Assembly: GCA_965652565.1 (NCBI GenBank)
Contig: CBFGWL010000065.1
Location: 1-16,473 of the forward strand
Source of the DNA: RSA11 sp965652565
GTDB taxonomy: Bacteria > Actinomycetota > Thermoleophilia > Solirubrobacterales > 70-9
Length of the DNA stretch: 16,473 nucleotides
Direction of reading: 5' to 3'
Part shown: positions 1 to 6,683 of the stretch, piece after piece
How the letters are laid out: each line of letters starts with the position of its first letter
How positions within the stretch are numbered: position 1 is the first letter of the stretch
The notes under the pieces: model-generated
Database searches by the model: none
The model's input: only the letters and a program-made list of their open reading frames with translations
What the model was told of the DNA's origin: nothing
Made by a program: the position numbers and the translations under genes

Positions 1-1253
1 TCGCCCCCGACCACCCGAAGATCAAGAACGTGATCCGCCGCTACGAGAAGACGGCGGCCAACGAGGGCTTCAGGTTCTTCGGGAACGTCGAGATCGGCTC
101 GGACGTCGCCGCCGCTGAACTCGCCGAGCGCTACCACGCCGTCATCTACGGCTACGGCACCTCCACCGACCGCAAGCTCGGCATTCCCGGCGAGGATCTG
201 CCCGGCAGCCATCCCGCCACCGCCTTCGTCGCCTGGTACAACGCGCACCCCGACTTCGCCGACGCCGAGTTCGACCTCTCCTGCGAGCGCGCCGTCGTGA
301 TCGGCAACGGCAACGTCGCCGCCGACGTCGCCCGCATGCTCGCCCTGACCCGCGAGGAGCTCGAGGTGACCGACACGGCCGACCACGCGATCGGGCCGCT
401 CGCCGACAGCGCGATCCGCGAGATCGTCATCGTGGGGCGCCGCGGCCCCGCGCAGGCCGCGTTCACCAACCCCGAGGTGCGCGAGCTCGGCGAGATGACC
501 GACGCGGACGTGATCGTGGATCCCGGCGAGTGCGAGCTCGACGACGTGAGCCGCGCCTACCTCGAAAACGACGCGGATGCGACGGCCCGCAAGAACGTCG
601 AGATCTTCACCGAGTTCTCCCAGCGCCAGCCGGAGGGCAAGCGCAAGCGGATCGTGCTGCGCTTCTGCCGCTCACCGATCGAGATCCAGGGCGACGGCAA
701 GGTCGAGCGGATCGTCCTCGCGCGCAACGAGCTGGTGCGCGACGAGTCGGGGCGCATCCGCGCCCGCGACACCGGCGAGCGCGAGGTGCTCGAGTGCGGC
801 CTGGTCCTACGCTCGATCGGCTACCGGGGCACCGGGGTCCCCGGGCTGCCGTTCGACGAGGACCGAGGCGTCATCGCCAACGAGGGCGGACGCGTGATCG
901 GCGCCGACGGCCGGCAGGTGGAGGGCCAGTACGTCGTCGGCTGGATCAAGCGCGGGCCCAGCGGCGTGATCGGTACGAACAAGAAGGACTCGCAGGAGAC
1001 CATCGACAACCTGTTCGCCGATCTCGAGGCCGGCCTCGTCCCGGCGCCGCCGCTCGCGCAGGACGCCGACGCGATCGTCGAGCTGCTCGCCGAGCGCAAG
1101 CCCGACGCCGTGGTCAGCTACGACGACTGGCAGGCGATCGACGCCGCCGAGCGTGAGCGCGGCGAGCCCCAGGGCCGCCCGCGGGTGAAGTTCTGCCGCA
1201 TCGAGGAGATGCTCGAGGCCGCCCGCGCGGGCAGCCCGGTCGCCGCGGACTGA
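1..1253 (+). CDS. fprA: Ferredoxin/NADP+ reductase, FprA type (5' truncated)
   Basis: FAD-dependent reductase of the adrenodoxin-reductase family, which moves electrons between NADPH and ferredoxin in the cytoplasm. The frame is open to the window edge: APDHPKIKN precedes the GTG at 30, and this segment is typical of FprA. The true start is therefore upstream and roughly 40 residues, including the N-terminal GxGxxG FAD site, are missing. Visible are the NADP-binding Rossmann segment VIGNGNVAADVARML (about nt 297-341), the NADP-phosphate-contacting GRRGPAQAAFTNPE (about nt 435-476) and the C-terminal FAD-side segment GWIKRGPSGVIGTNKKDS (about nt 940-993). It is followed by bolA and a CGFS glutaredoxin, so a role in supplying electrons for Fe-S work is plausible but inferred. 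Family assignment is strong; the physiological partner is unknown. Confidence 0.92.
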   Translation, partial: APDHPKIKNVIRRYEKTAANEGFRFFGNVEIGSDVAAAELAERYHAVIYGYGTSTDRKLGIPGEDLPGSHPATAFVAWYNAHPDFADAEFDLSCERAVVIGNGNVAADVARMLALTREELEVTDTADHAIGPLADSAIREIVIVGRRGPAQAAFTNPEVRELGEMTDADVIVDPGECELDDVSRAYLENDADATARKNVEIFTEFSQRQPEGKRKRIVLRFCRSPIEIQGDGKVERIVLARNELVRDESGRIRARDTGEREVLECGLVLRSIGYRGTGVPGLPFDEDRGVIANEGGRVIGADGRQVEGQYVVGWIKRGPSGVIGTNKKDSQETIDNLFADLEAGLVPAPPLAQDADAIVELLAERKPDAVVSYDDWQAIDAAERERGEPQGRPRVKFCRIEEMLEAARAGSPVAAD

Positions 1254-1292
1254 GCGGATCCGGCGGACTCGCGGCCGCCCGAACCCCCTCAC

Positions 1293-1298
1293 TAGGAT
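1293..1298 (+). promoter_or_regulatory. Possible -10 box for a leaderless or near-leaderless bolA transcript
   Basis: TAGGAT fits the actinobacterial -10 pattern TANNNT and ends 9 bases before the bolA ATG. No Shine-Dalgarno sequence lies in the intervening GGCGCCC. This suggests a very short or absent leader. No convincing -35 box is seen, so the site is tentative. Confidence 0.35.
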
Positions 1299-1307
1299 TG
1301 GCGCCCA

Positions 1308-1535
1308 ATGGCTGACCTCGCGGAGATCAAGGCGATGATCGAGGCGGCGCTCCCCGGCGCCGACGTCGAGGTGATCGACGAGGGCAACGGCGACCACCTC
1401 CGCGCGATCGTGAGCGCTCCCCAGTTCGAAGGGCTGAAGCGCCTCGACCAGCACCGGCTGGTGCGCAACGCCGTGCGCGAGCGCTTCGAGGACGGCTCGA
1501 TCCACGCCCTCTCGATCCAGACGCAGCCCAAGTAG
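1308..1535 (+). CDS. bolA: BolA family protein
   Basis: A 75-residue BolA/IbaG-type protein. In other organisms BolA proteins pair with CGFS monothiol glutaredoxins through a shared [2Fe-2S] cluster and help deliver or sense iron-sulfur clusters. The sequence has the family layout: an N-terminal helix (ADLAEIKAMIEAALPGADV), a strand-loop with GDHLRAIV, the helix-turn segment GLKRLDQHRLVRNAV, and the C-terminal IHALSIQTQPK. The histidines in GDH and IHAL are candidate cluster ligands by family knowledge. Length is normal for a short actinobacterial or cyanobacterial BolA. The glutaredoxin gene begins 49 bases downstream on the same strand, which matches the known functional pairing. The ATG at 1308 is the only sensible start. 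Confidence 0.9.
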   Translation: MADLAEIKAMIEAALPGADVEVIDEGNGDHLRAIVSAPQFEGLKRLDQHRLVRNAVRERFEDGSIHALSIQTQPK

Positions 1536-1571
1536 CGCAGGCGGCGCACCGAGCCCGTGCCGCCCGATCGC

Positions 1572-1577
1572 TAATGT
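1572..1577 (+). promoter_or_regulatory. Possible -10 box for a leaderless glutaredoxin transcript
   Basis: TAATGT fits TANNNT and ends 7 bases before the ATG at 1585, the spacing expected when transcription begins at or next to the start codon. It overlaps the alternative GTG start at 1576, which argues for the ATG. The site is inferred from spacing and composition only. Confidence 0.35.
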
Positions 1578-1584
1578 GGGTGAC

Positions 1585-1986
1585 ATGGCAGCCGACCCTG
1601 AGCTCAAGCAGCAGATCGAAAAGCTGATCGCGGAGCACCCTGTGCTCCTCTTCATGAAGGGCACGCCGGAGCAGCCCCGATGTGGATTCTCGATGCGCGT
1701 CGTCCAGGTGATGGAGGCGATGGGCGTCGAGTACGGGGCGATCGATGTCCTCCCCGCGCTGCAGCCGCTGCGCGAGGTGACGGCGGAGATCTCGGACTGG
1801 CAGACGTTCCCGCAGCTCTACGTCAACGGCGAGCTGGTCGGCGGCTGCGACATCGTCGAGGAGATGTTCGAGTCCGGCGAGCTCGCCGACGTCTTGGGCG
1901 TCGAGCAGCCGGAGGCCGACATCCCGGACCCGCAGCGCATCGTCCCCGGCGGGCCGCAGCAGAGCCCGCCCATCCAGCTCGGCTAG
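1585..1986 (+). CDS. grxD: Monothiol (CGFS) glutaredoxin, Grx4 family
   Basis: Monothiol glutaredoxin of the Grx4/Grx5 type, a [2Fe-2S] cluster carrier rather than a disulfide reductase. From the ATG at 1585 it is 133 residues. The active-site CGFS is at residues 33-36, preceded by the MKGTPEQPR loop with its conserved lysine. The W-TFPQLYV segment (WQTFPQLYV, with the cis-proline) and GELVGGCDIVEEM follow, as in the family. A C-terminal tail of about 25 residues rich in P and Q extends beyond the fold. A GTG at 1576 would add three residues. The gene follows bolA, its usual partner. In other bacteria the cluster is completed by glutathione; actinobacteria generally lack that thiol, so the ligand used here is an open question. 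Confidence 0.93.
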   Translation: MAADPELKQQIEKLIAEHPVLLFMKGTPEQPRCGFSMRVVQVMEAMGVEYGAIDVLPALQPLREVTAEISDWQTFPQLYVNGELVGGCDIVEEMFESGELADVLGVEQPEADIPDPQRIVPGGPQQSPPIQLG

Positions 1987-2005
1987 CGCCCCGGACCTCC
2001 GCACC

Positions 2006-2851
2006 GTGACCGCGGCCAACGCCGGCGGGAGCTCCCCCGAGGCCGCGGCGCCTACGCGCTTTCCCTTCGACGAGGAGATCACCCTCGAGCCGCTCGGCGA
2101 CGGGTCGTTCCGGGGCGCCGTCATCGAGCGGTGGTTCACGCCCGCCGGGCCGCTCGGCGGCTTCGTGATGGCGCTCATGATCGCCGCCTTCGACCGCGTC
2201 GTCGCCGACCCCGAGCGCACCGCGCGCTCGGTCACGATGCACTTTTTGCGCGCCCCGGTGGCGGGTTCCGTCATCGCGCGCGCCGAGCTCGTCAAGGGGG
2301 GCCGCACGCTGAGCTCGCTGCGCGGCGAGCTCGAACAGGACGGCCGGATCGTGGCAACCGCGCTCGCCGCCTACGGGCGGCCGGTGGCCGCGCCGCGCTA
2401 CGAGGACGCGCCGATGCCGCGGGTCAAGCCCCCGGGCCCCGAGCCCGACCTCTTCGGCGCGCCGCCGGGCGAGCTCCCGGCGATGGTCAGGCGGCTGCGC
2501 ATGCAGCACCGCTTCGGCGAGGCGGCGCTCAGCCGCGCCGACCGCGCGGAGATCGGCGGCTGGTACGAGCTCGACGAGGGCCGGCCGGTGGACGCGGCCG
2601 CCCTCGCGGTGCTCTCCGACGCCTGGTTCCCGGCGCCGTGGCCGCGCCTGGGAGCGCTCATGGCCGCCCCCACGATCGACCTGACCGTGCACTTCCGCAC
2701 CGCGCTGCCCCTGCCGCCCTCGCCGATCCTCGGCCGCTTCCGCAGCCGCGTCGCGCGCGACGGCTACTTCGAGGAGGACGGCGAGATGTGGGCGCCCGAC
2801 GGGACGCTCGTCGCCCAGTCTCGCCAGCTCGGCCTGCTGCTGCCGAGCTAG
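2006..2851 (+). CDS. Acyl-CoA thioesterase family protein (TesB-like double hotdog)
   Basis: A 281-residue protein with the size and pattern of the TesB-like thioesterases, which hydrolyse acyl-CoA to free acid and CoA. The N-terminal half holds WFTPAGPLGGFVMALMIAA, the usual GG-containing start of the central hotdog helix, followed by SVTMHFLRAPVAG and KGGRTLSSLRGELEQDGR. The second half repeats the pattern with LSDAWFPA, PTIDLTVHFRT and DGTLVAQSRQLGLLL near the C-terminus. The chosen start is the GTG at 2006, 19 bases after the glutaredoxin stop; there is no good Shine-Dalgarno, so coupling to the upstream gene is possible. The actual acyl substrate cannot be read from the sequence. A hydrolase-inactive hotdog protein is a less likely alternative. 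Confidence 0.82.
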   Translation: MTAANAGGSSPEAAAPTRFPFDEEITLEPLGDGSFRGAVIERWFTPAGPLGGFVMALMIAAFDRVVADPERTARSVTMHFLRAPVAGSVIARAELVKGGRTLSSLRGELEQDGRIVATALAAYGRPVAAPRYEDAPMPRVKPPGPEPDLFGAPPGELPAMVRRLRMQHRFGEAALSRADRAEIGGWYELDEGRPVDAAALAVLSDAWFPAPWPRLGALMAAPTIDLTVHFRTALPLPPSPILGRFRSRVARDGYFEEDGEMWAPDGTLVAQSRQLGLLLPS

Positions 2852-2880
2852 CGCCTACTCGACGGCGCACGCCTCCTTCT

Positions 2881-2909
2881 TCGCGGGCGGCCCGGGAGTC
2901 AGCCCGCGA
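2881..2909. terminator. Inverted repeat between convergent genes, possible terminator
   Basis: Perfect 8-bp arms TCGCGGGC and GCCCGCGA are separated by 13 bases, between the thioesterase stop and the end of the convergent ABC-F gene, whose stop codon lies in the loop. Neither strand has a T-tract, so intrinsic termination is only a guess from the location. Confidence 0.35.
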
Positions 2910-4785
2910 CGCGCTCCCAGCGCTCGTAGAGCTCCTCGAGCCTGCGCTTCGCCTCGGCGTGCCGCCGGGAGGCCTCGTCGGCCCGCTGCGGATCGGCCCA
3001 GATCGCCGGGTCCGCGAGCTCGTCCTCGAGCGCGCGCAGCGCGGCCTCCGCCTCCTCGACCTGCTGCTCCAGGCGGCGCTCGTCGGCCGCCGCGGCGCGC
3101 TGGCGCGCGCGGCGCCGGCGGGCCTCCGGGCCACGGTCCGTGCGCTTCGGCTTCGCCGGTTTGGCCGCTCGCTCCGCCTCGCGCGCCCGCTCGCGGGCCT
3201 CGCGGTACTCGGTCCAGCCGCCGAGATAGTTCCGCAGCCGCCGGTCCTCGAACGCGACCGTGCGGGTGCCGATCGCCTCGAGCAGCGCGCGGTCGTGCGA
3301 GATCAGCAGCAGGGTGCCCTCGAATCCGGCGAGCGCCTCCTCGAGCGCCTCGCGGCTCTCCACGTCCAGGTGGTTTGTGGGCTCATCGAGGATCAGAAGG
3401 TTCGCGTCCGAGCTCACGAGGATCGCGAGCGAGAGCCGCTGGAGCTCGCCGCCGGAGAGGTCGGCCACCAGCTTCTCAACGTCGTCGCCCGAAAACATGA
3501 AGCGACCCAGAAGCGCCCGGGCCTTTGCCTCCGAGAGCCCCGTCGAGCGCTGCGCGTGCGCGAGCGCGGTCAGGCCCGGCTCACGCGGAACCTCCGCGTG
3601 CTGGGCCAGGTAGCCGAGCTTGACCTTGTGCCCGAAGCGCAGCTTGCCCTCGTCGAGCGCGCGGCGCCCGGCGAGCGCCGCGACCAGGGTCGACTTGCCG
3701 GTCCCGTTGGGGCCGATCAAGCACACGTGCTCGCCGCGCTCCAGCCAGAACTCACCGTCCTCGAGCAGAACCCGGTCACCGACGCGCAGCTGCCCGCCTT
3801 CGAGCTCGAGCACCACGCGCCCGGAGCGCTCCGCCTTGCCGAAGCTGAACGAGAGCGATTTGCCGTCGGCCGGGGCCAGCTCCGGAGCGCCGGCGCGCAG
3901 GCGCTCGATCTGCTTCTGCTTCGACTTCGCCTGCCGCGCCTTCGTCGCCTTGGCGCGGAAACGCTCCACGAAGCGCTCGAGCCGGGCGATGTCCGCCTCG
4001 CGCCGAGCGAGGTCGCGCTCGACGGCGAGCTCGCGCGCGAGCTTCTCCTTGCGCCACGCGTGCCACGGTCCCGAGAAAAACCGGCCGCGGCCGCCCTCGA
4101 GCTCGAGCACACAGGTACCGACCGACTCCAAGAACCAGCGGTCGTGCGCGACGAGCACGACCGCTGCGTCCAGCTCGTTCAGGTACTGCTCGAGCCACTC
4201 CAGCGACTCGATGTCCAGGTGGTTCGTGGGCTCGTCGAGAAGCAGCAGATCGGGGCGTGAGGCCAGCACTCGTGCCAGCGAGGCGCGCGTGAGCTCACCA
4301 CCCGAGAACGTGGATAGGGGACGAGCGAGCTCGGCCTCGCCGAACCCCAGCCCGCGCAGCGTCCGCTGGGCGCCGTCGCGCCAGCGGTAGCCGCCCGCGA
4401 CCTCGAGGCGGGTCTGCGCGTCGGCGTAGGCCGCGAGCGTGCGCTCGTCCGCGCCGTCCGCCATCCGCTCCTCGAGCTCGCGCAGCTCGCGCTCGATCTC
4501 GAGCACCCAGTCGAGGCCCGAGACCACGTACTGCTCGAGGGTCAGGCCCTCGTCGCGCGGGGGGCGCTGATCGTGCAGCGCGACCCGCACGCCCTTGCCG
4601 AGAGCGACCGTGCCGTCGTCGAGTGAGACCTCCCCAGCCAGGATGCGCAGCAGGGTCGTCTTGCCGGAGCCGTTGCGGCCCGAAAGCGCCATGCGATCGC
4701 GACGCTCGAGCTTGAACGAGACGTCGCCGAAGAGCTTGCGATCTCCGATGTGCTTGGTGAGGCTCGCGGCCGTAACGGTCGCCAA
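2899..4785 (-). CDS. ABC-F family ATP-binding protein
   Basis: A 628-residue soluble protein with two ABC ATPase domains and no membrane segment: the ABC-F layout, whose members act on the ribosome in translation control or drug protection. Domain 1 has Walker A GRNGSGKTT (36-44), signature FSGGE (160-164), Walker B LLLLDEP with D184/E185, and switch H214. Domain 2 has Walker A GPNGTGKST (358-366), signature LSGGE (443-447), Walker B with D467/E468, and H497. Between them a basic, charged interdomain linker (about 245-296) matches the ABC-F P-site-tRNA-interacting arm. The C-terminus (about 525-625) is a predicted coiled coil rich in E, A and R. The start is a TTG at 4785 backed by AGGAGG six bases upstream. 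Uup/YdiF-like housekeeping versus resistance subtype cannot be decided from the sequence. Confidence 0.93.
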   Translation of the reverse strand: MATVTAASLTKHIGDRKLFGDVSFKLERRDRMALSGRNGSGKTTLLRILAGEVSLDDGTVALGKGVRVALHDQRPPRDEGLTLEQYVVSGLDWVLEIERELRELEERMADGADERTLAAYADAQTRLEVAGGYRWRDGAQRTLRGLGFGEAELARPLSTFSGGELTRASLARVLASRPDLLLLDEPTNHLDIESLEWLEQYLNELDAAVVLVAHDRWFLESVGTCVLELEGGRGRFFSGPWHAWRKEKLARELAVERDLARREADIARLERFVERFRAKATKARQAKSKQKQIERLRAGAPELAPADGKSLSFSFGKAERSGRVVLELEGGQLRVGDRVLLEDGEFWLERGEHVCLIGPNGTGKSTLVAALAGRRALDEGKLRFGHKVKLGYLAQHAEVPREPGLTALAHAQRSTGLSEAKARALLGRFMFSGDDVEKLVADLSGGELQRLSLAILVSSDANLLILDEPTNHLDVESREALEEALAGFEGTLLLISHDRALLEAIGTRTVAFEDRRLRNYLGGWTEYREARERAREAERAAKPAKPKRTDRGPEARRRRARQRAAAADERRLEQQVEEAEAALRALEDELADPAIWADPQRADEASRRHAEAKRRLEELYERWERVAG

Positions 4786-4791
4786 GGTCTT

Positions 4792-4797
4792 CCTCCT
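4792..4797 (-). promoter_or_regulatory. Shine-Dalgarno that fixes the TTG start of the ABC-F gene
   Basis: On the minus strand AGGAGG is followed by six bases (AAGACC) and then TTG at 4785. It is a full-consensus ribosome site with good spacing and supports the rare TTG start. Confidence 0.75.
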
Positions 4798-4815
4798 GCA
4801 AGGAACTCGTGACGG

Positions 4816-4837
4816 CGTCCGCCCGCGCGGGCGGACG
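4816..4837. terminator. Perfect 22-bp palindrome downstream of erpA
   Basis: Arms CGTCCGCCCGC and GCGGGCGGACG abut with no spacer, giving an 11-bp perfect palindrome between the erpA stop and the ABC-F ribosome site. Position suggests an erpA terminator or attenuator of the ABC-F gene. It lacks a T-tract, and a protein-binding operator is an alternative. Confidence 0.4.
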
Positions 4838-4892
4838 TGAGCGCGGCGCCAGCCGAGCGGCGCGCGCGAAAGAAGCTAGCCGGTGGCGGTCG

Positions 4893-5255
4893 CTAAGCGG
4901 CCGCGGGCGCGTCTTCGCGAACCTGGAACGAGGAGCCGCAGCCGCAGGCGGCGACGACGTTCGGGTTGTTCACGGTGAAGCCGGCGCCCTGCAGGCCGTC
5001 GACGTAGTCGACCTCGGAGCCGAAGACGAACTGCATCGAGACCTTGTCGACGACGACGGAGACGCCCTTGTGCTCGAAGACGTGGTCGTCCTCCTTCACC
5101 TTGTCGAGCGCCAGCGCGTACTGGAAGCCCGAGCACCCGCCGCCCTTCACGGCGACGCGCAGCGCCTGCTCGTCAGGGTTGCCGCTGCCGGTGAGCTCGC
5201 GGATCTTCTCCGCTGCCGTATCGCTGAGGGTTACCGCTGCCTTCGGAGTCTCCAT
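4893..5255 (-). CDS. erpA: A-type Fe-S cluster carrier/insertion protein (ErpA/IscA, HesB family)
   Basis: A 120-residue A-type carrier that receives [2Fe-2S] or [4Fe-4S] clusters from a scaffold and passes them to apo-enzymes. The three conserved cysteines are present: C41 in GGGCSGFQYAL, and C104 and C106 in ACGCGSSF near the C-terminus. The N-terminal VTLSDTAAEKIREL and central DKVSMQFVFGSEVDYVDGLQGAGF are also typical. The ATG at 5255 is the start. It lies close to the bolA/glutaredoxin genes, though on the other strand, giving an Fe-S theme to the neighbourhood. Whether it is functionally ErpA, IscA or SufA cannot be told from sequence alone; actinobacteria commonly have a single such gene. 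Confidence 0.92.
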   Translation of the reverse strand: METPKAAVTLSDTAAEKIRELTGSGNPDEQALRVAVKGGGCSGFQYALALDKVKEDDHVFEHKGVSVVVDKVSMQFVFGSEVDYVDGLQGAGFTVNNPNVVAACGCGSSFQVREDAPAAA

Positions 5256-5265
5256 CGTGCTTCAC

Positions 5266-5271
5266 ATAGTA
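5266..5271 (-). promoter_or_regulatory. Possible -10 box of erpA
   Basis: On the minus strand TACTAT (TANNNT) ends 10 bases before the erpA ATG, giving a leader of only a few bases. No good Shine-Dalgarno or -35 box is present. The site is in the short AT-richer gap downstream of the preceding gene. Confidence 0.4.
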
Positions 5272-5292
5272 AAGGACTGTGCTCCCGTCATC

Positions 5293-5562
5293 TCACCCGT
5301 CGCCCCCGCGGCTCCACTCCAGGTACTCGATGATCCGCTTCGAGTCGGAGACGACCTCGTCGCCGTCGACCAGAACCGGCACGCGGCGCTGGCCGGTCAG
5401 CTCCTCGATCTCGGGGCGCTTCCTGCGGTTGTAGGGCACCCGCTCCGTGCGGTACTCGACGCCGAGCCGCCGCAGCCGCCGGGCGACGGCGCCGCACGGG
5501 CACAGGACGTTGGTCGGCGTCGGACAGCGATACAGGACGACGGTGTCGCGCTTCGCGCTCAC
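5293..5562 (-). CDS. Glutaredoxin-like / GST N-terminal domain protein
   Basis: An 89-residue single-domain thioredoxin-fold protein resembling the N-terminal domain of glutathione S-transferases. It starts with strand TVVLYRC, continues with the helix AVARRLRRLGVEY, and has the cis-proline segment RRVPVLVDGDEVVSDSKRIIEYLEW that is diagnostic of GST/glutaredoxin N-domains. At the active-site position it has CPCG (residues 21-24), with a further cysteine at 13. The C-terminal helical GST domain is absent. Its GTG start at 5562 overlaps the TGA of the upstream epimerase gene (GTGA), so the two are probably translationally coupled. An upstream in-frame extension to 5763 would lie inside the epimerase gene and is rejected. 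The thiol substrate is unknown. Confidence 0.82.
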   Translation of the reverse strand: MSAKRDTVVLYRCPTPTNVLCPCGAVARRLRRLGVEYRTERVPYNRRKRPEIEELTGQRRVPVLVDGDEVVSDSKRIIEYLEWSRGGDG

Positions 5563-6620
5563 CGCCGGGCCAGCCTCTCCCCCATCCGCACGGCCGTCCC
5601 GGCAGCGCCCACCGCCAAGCGCTCGAACCGCGAGGCGCGGCCGCCGATCGCGTGGTTCAAGGCCTCGGTCTGCCAGCGCACCGCGTCGACGAGCGTCTCC
5701 TCGTGCGGCCGCGGCTTGAAGCCGAGCTCGCGCTTCGCCTTCGTGTTCTTGTAGGTCCACCACTGCATCGCCGAGCGCACCTCGTCGGGTTCGCTCGGCA
5801 GCTTCACCCCCAGCCGCCCACCGGCATTCAGGGCCGCCAGGACCAGCGGGCCCGGCAGCTTGAGCCCGGGGGCCTCGACCCCCGAGATGCGCGAGAGGTC
5901 CGCGAAGAGGCGGTCGAGCGTGAAGTTGCGCGCGGCGAGGATGTAGCGCTCGCCCGGCTCGCCGCGCTCGTCGGCGAGCAGATGCCCGCGGGCGACGTCG
6001 CGCACGTCGACGATGTTGAGGGCGCCGTCCACATACAGGGGGATGCGCCGCTGCAGAAACCGGCGCACCAGCCCCATCGAGGTCCCGGTGGGGTCCTCGG
6101 GCCCGAAGACGAACGACGGGTTCACAACGACGACCGGCAGGCCGCGCGCGCCGATGCGCAACGCCTCCACCTCCGCCTCGTGCTTGGAGTTGACGTACGC
6201 GATGCCGAGATGCGCGGCGTTGAAGGTCGCGGCCTCGTCCAGTGTTCCGCCGGGCTTCGCGACCCCGATCGCGGCGACCGATGAGGTGTGGACCACCCGC
6301 TCGACGCCGGCGGCGAGCGCCTCCTCGAGCAGCACGCGCGTGCCGCGCACGTTCAGGTCGAAGACGGCCTCGCGGTCGCGGCTGCGCATCGAGGTGCTCC
6401 CGGCGACGTGAAAGACGCGCTCCACGCCGGCGAGCGCCCGGCGCACCGCGCGGCGGTCGCGGACGTCGCCGGTGGCGCGCTCGAACTCGATGCCCTCGAG
6501 GTGATCGGTGGACGACGTACGCCGCACGAGCAGGCGCAGATCGTCGCCGCGCTCGGCGAGGGCGCGGGCGAGGTGCGAGCCGATGAACCCGGTGGCGCCG
6601 GTGACGAGCGTCTTCCCCAC
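5559..6620 (-). CDS. NAD-dependent epimerase/dehydratase (extended SDR, HpnA-like)
   Basis: A 353-residue extended short-chain dehydrogenase/reductase. The nucleotide-binding motif GATGFIG is at residues 8-14, the HTSSVAAIG strand with the catalytic Ser/Thr is at 111-119, and the catalytic pair Y142/K146 sits in YVNSK. NPSFVFGPEDP and NIVDVRDVARGHLLA are typical of sugar-epimerase, dihydroflavonol-reductase and hopanoid-associated HpnA proteins. The C-terminal part (WWTYKNTKAKRELGFKPRP) matches the substrate domain of the group. The start is the GTG at 6620; a -10-like TACGAT lies 8 bases upstream and there is no Shine-Dalgarno. An in-frame extension to 6962 runs into the divergent degV gene and is not used. 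The stop overlaps the next gene by 4 bases. The substrate cannot be assigned. Confidence 0.88.
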   Translation of the reverse strand: MGKTLVTGATGFIGSHLARALAERGDDLRLLVRRTSSTDHLEGIEFERATGDVRDRRAVRRALAGVERVFHVAGSTSMRSRDREAVFDLNVRGTRVLLEEALAAGVERVVHTSSVAAIGVAKPGGTLDEAATFNAAHLGIAYVNSKHEAEVEALRIGARGLPVVVVNPSFVFGPEDPTGTSMGLVRRFLQRRIPLYVDGALNIVDVRDVARGHLLADERGEPGERYILAARNFTLDRLFADLSRISGVEAPGLKLPGPLVLAALNAGGRLGVKLPSEPDEVRSAMQWWTYKNTKAKRELGFKPRPHEETLVDAVRWQTEALNHAIGGRASRFERLAVGAAGTAVRMGERLARR

Positions 6621-6628
6621 GGCGGGGG

Positions 6629-6634
6629 ATCGTA
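6629..6634 (-). promoter_or_regulatory. Possible -10 box of the epimerase gene
   Basis: On the minus strand TACGAT (TANNNT) ends 8 bases before the GTG at 6620, with only CCCCCGCC between and no Shine-Dalgarno. A leaderless transcript is suggested. It sits in the 63-bp gap shared with the divergent degV gene. Confidence 0.38.
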
Positions 6635-6683
6635 CCCCCGCGCCCCGGGGCCCGTTCCCGGCCGCGTGATAGAAGTCAGGCAC

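Noticed and set aside
1262..1279. GGCGG/CCGCC inverted repeat after fprA as a terminator
   Set aside because: Five-bp GC arms with no T-tract are common by chance here, and bolA follows closely on the same strand.
2131..4260. Long plus-strand open frame (709 codons) through the thioesterase and antisense to the ABC-F gene
   Set aside because: It has no family motif, is dominated by R/A/L/G-rich composition, and crosses two well-identified genes in other frames. Long spurious frames are expected at this GC content.
6288..6683. Plus-strand extension of degV upstream of its GTG
   Set aside because: It is antisense to the epimerase coding region and not part of the DegV fold.
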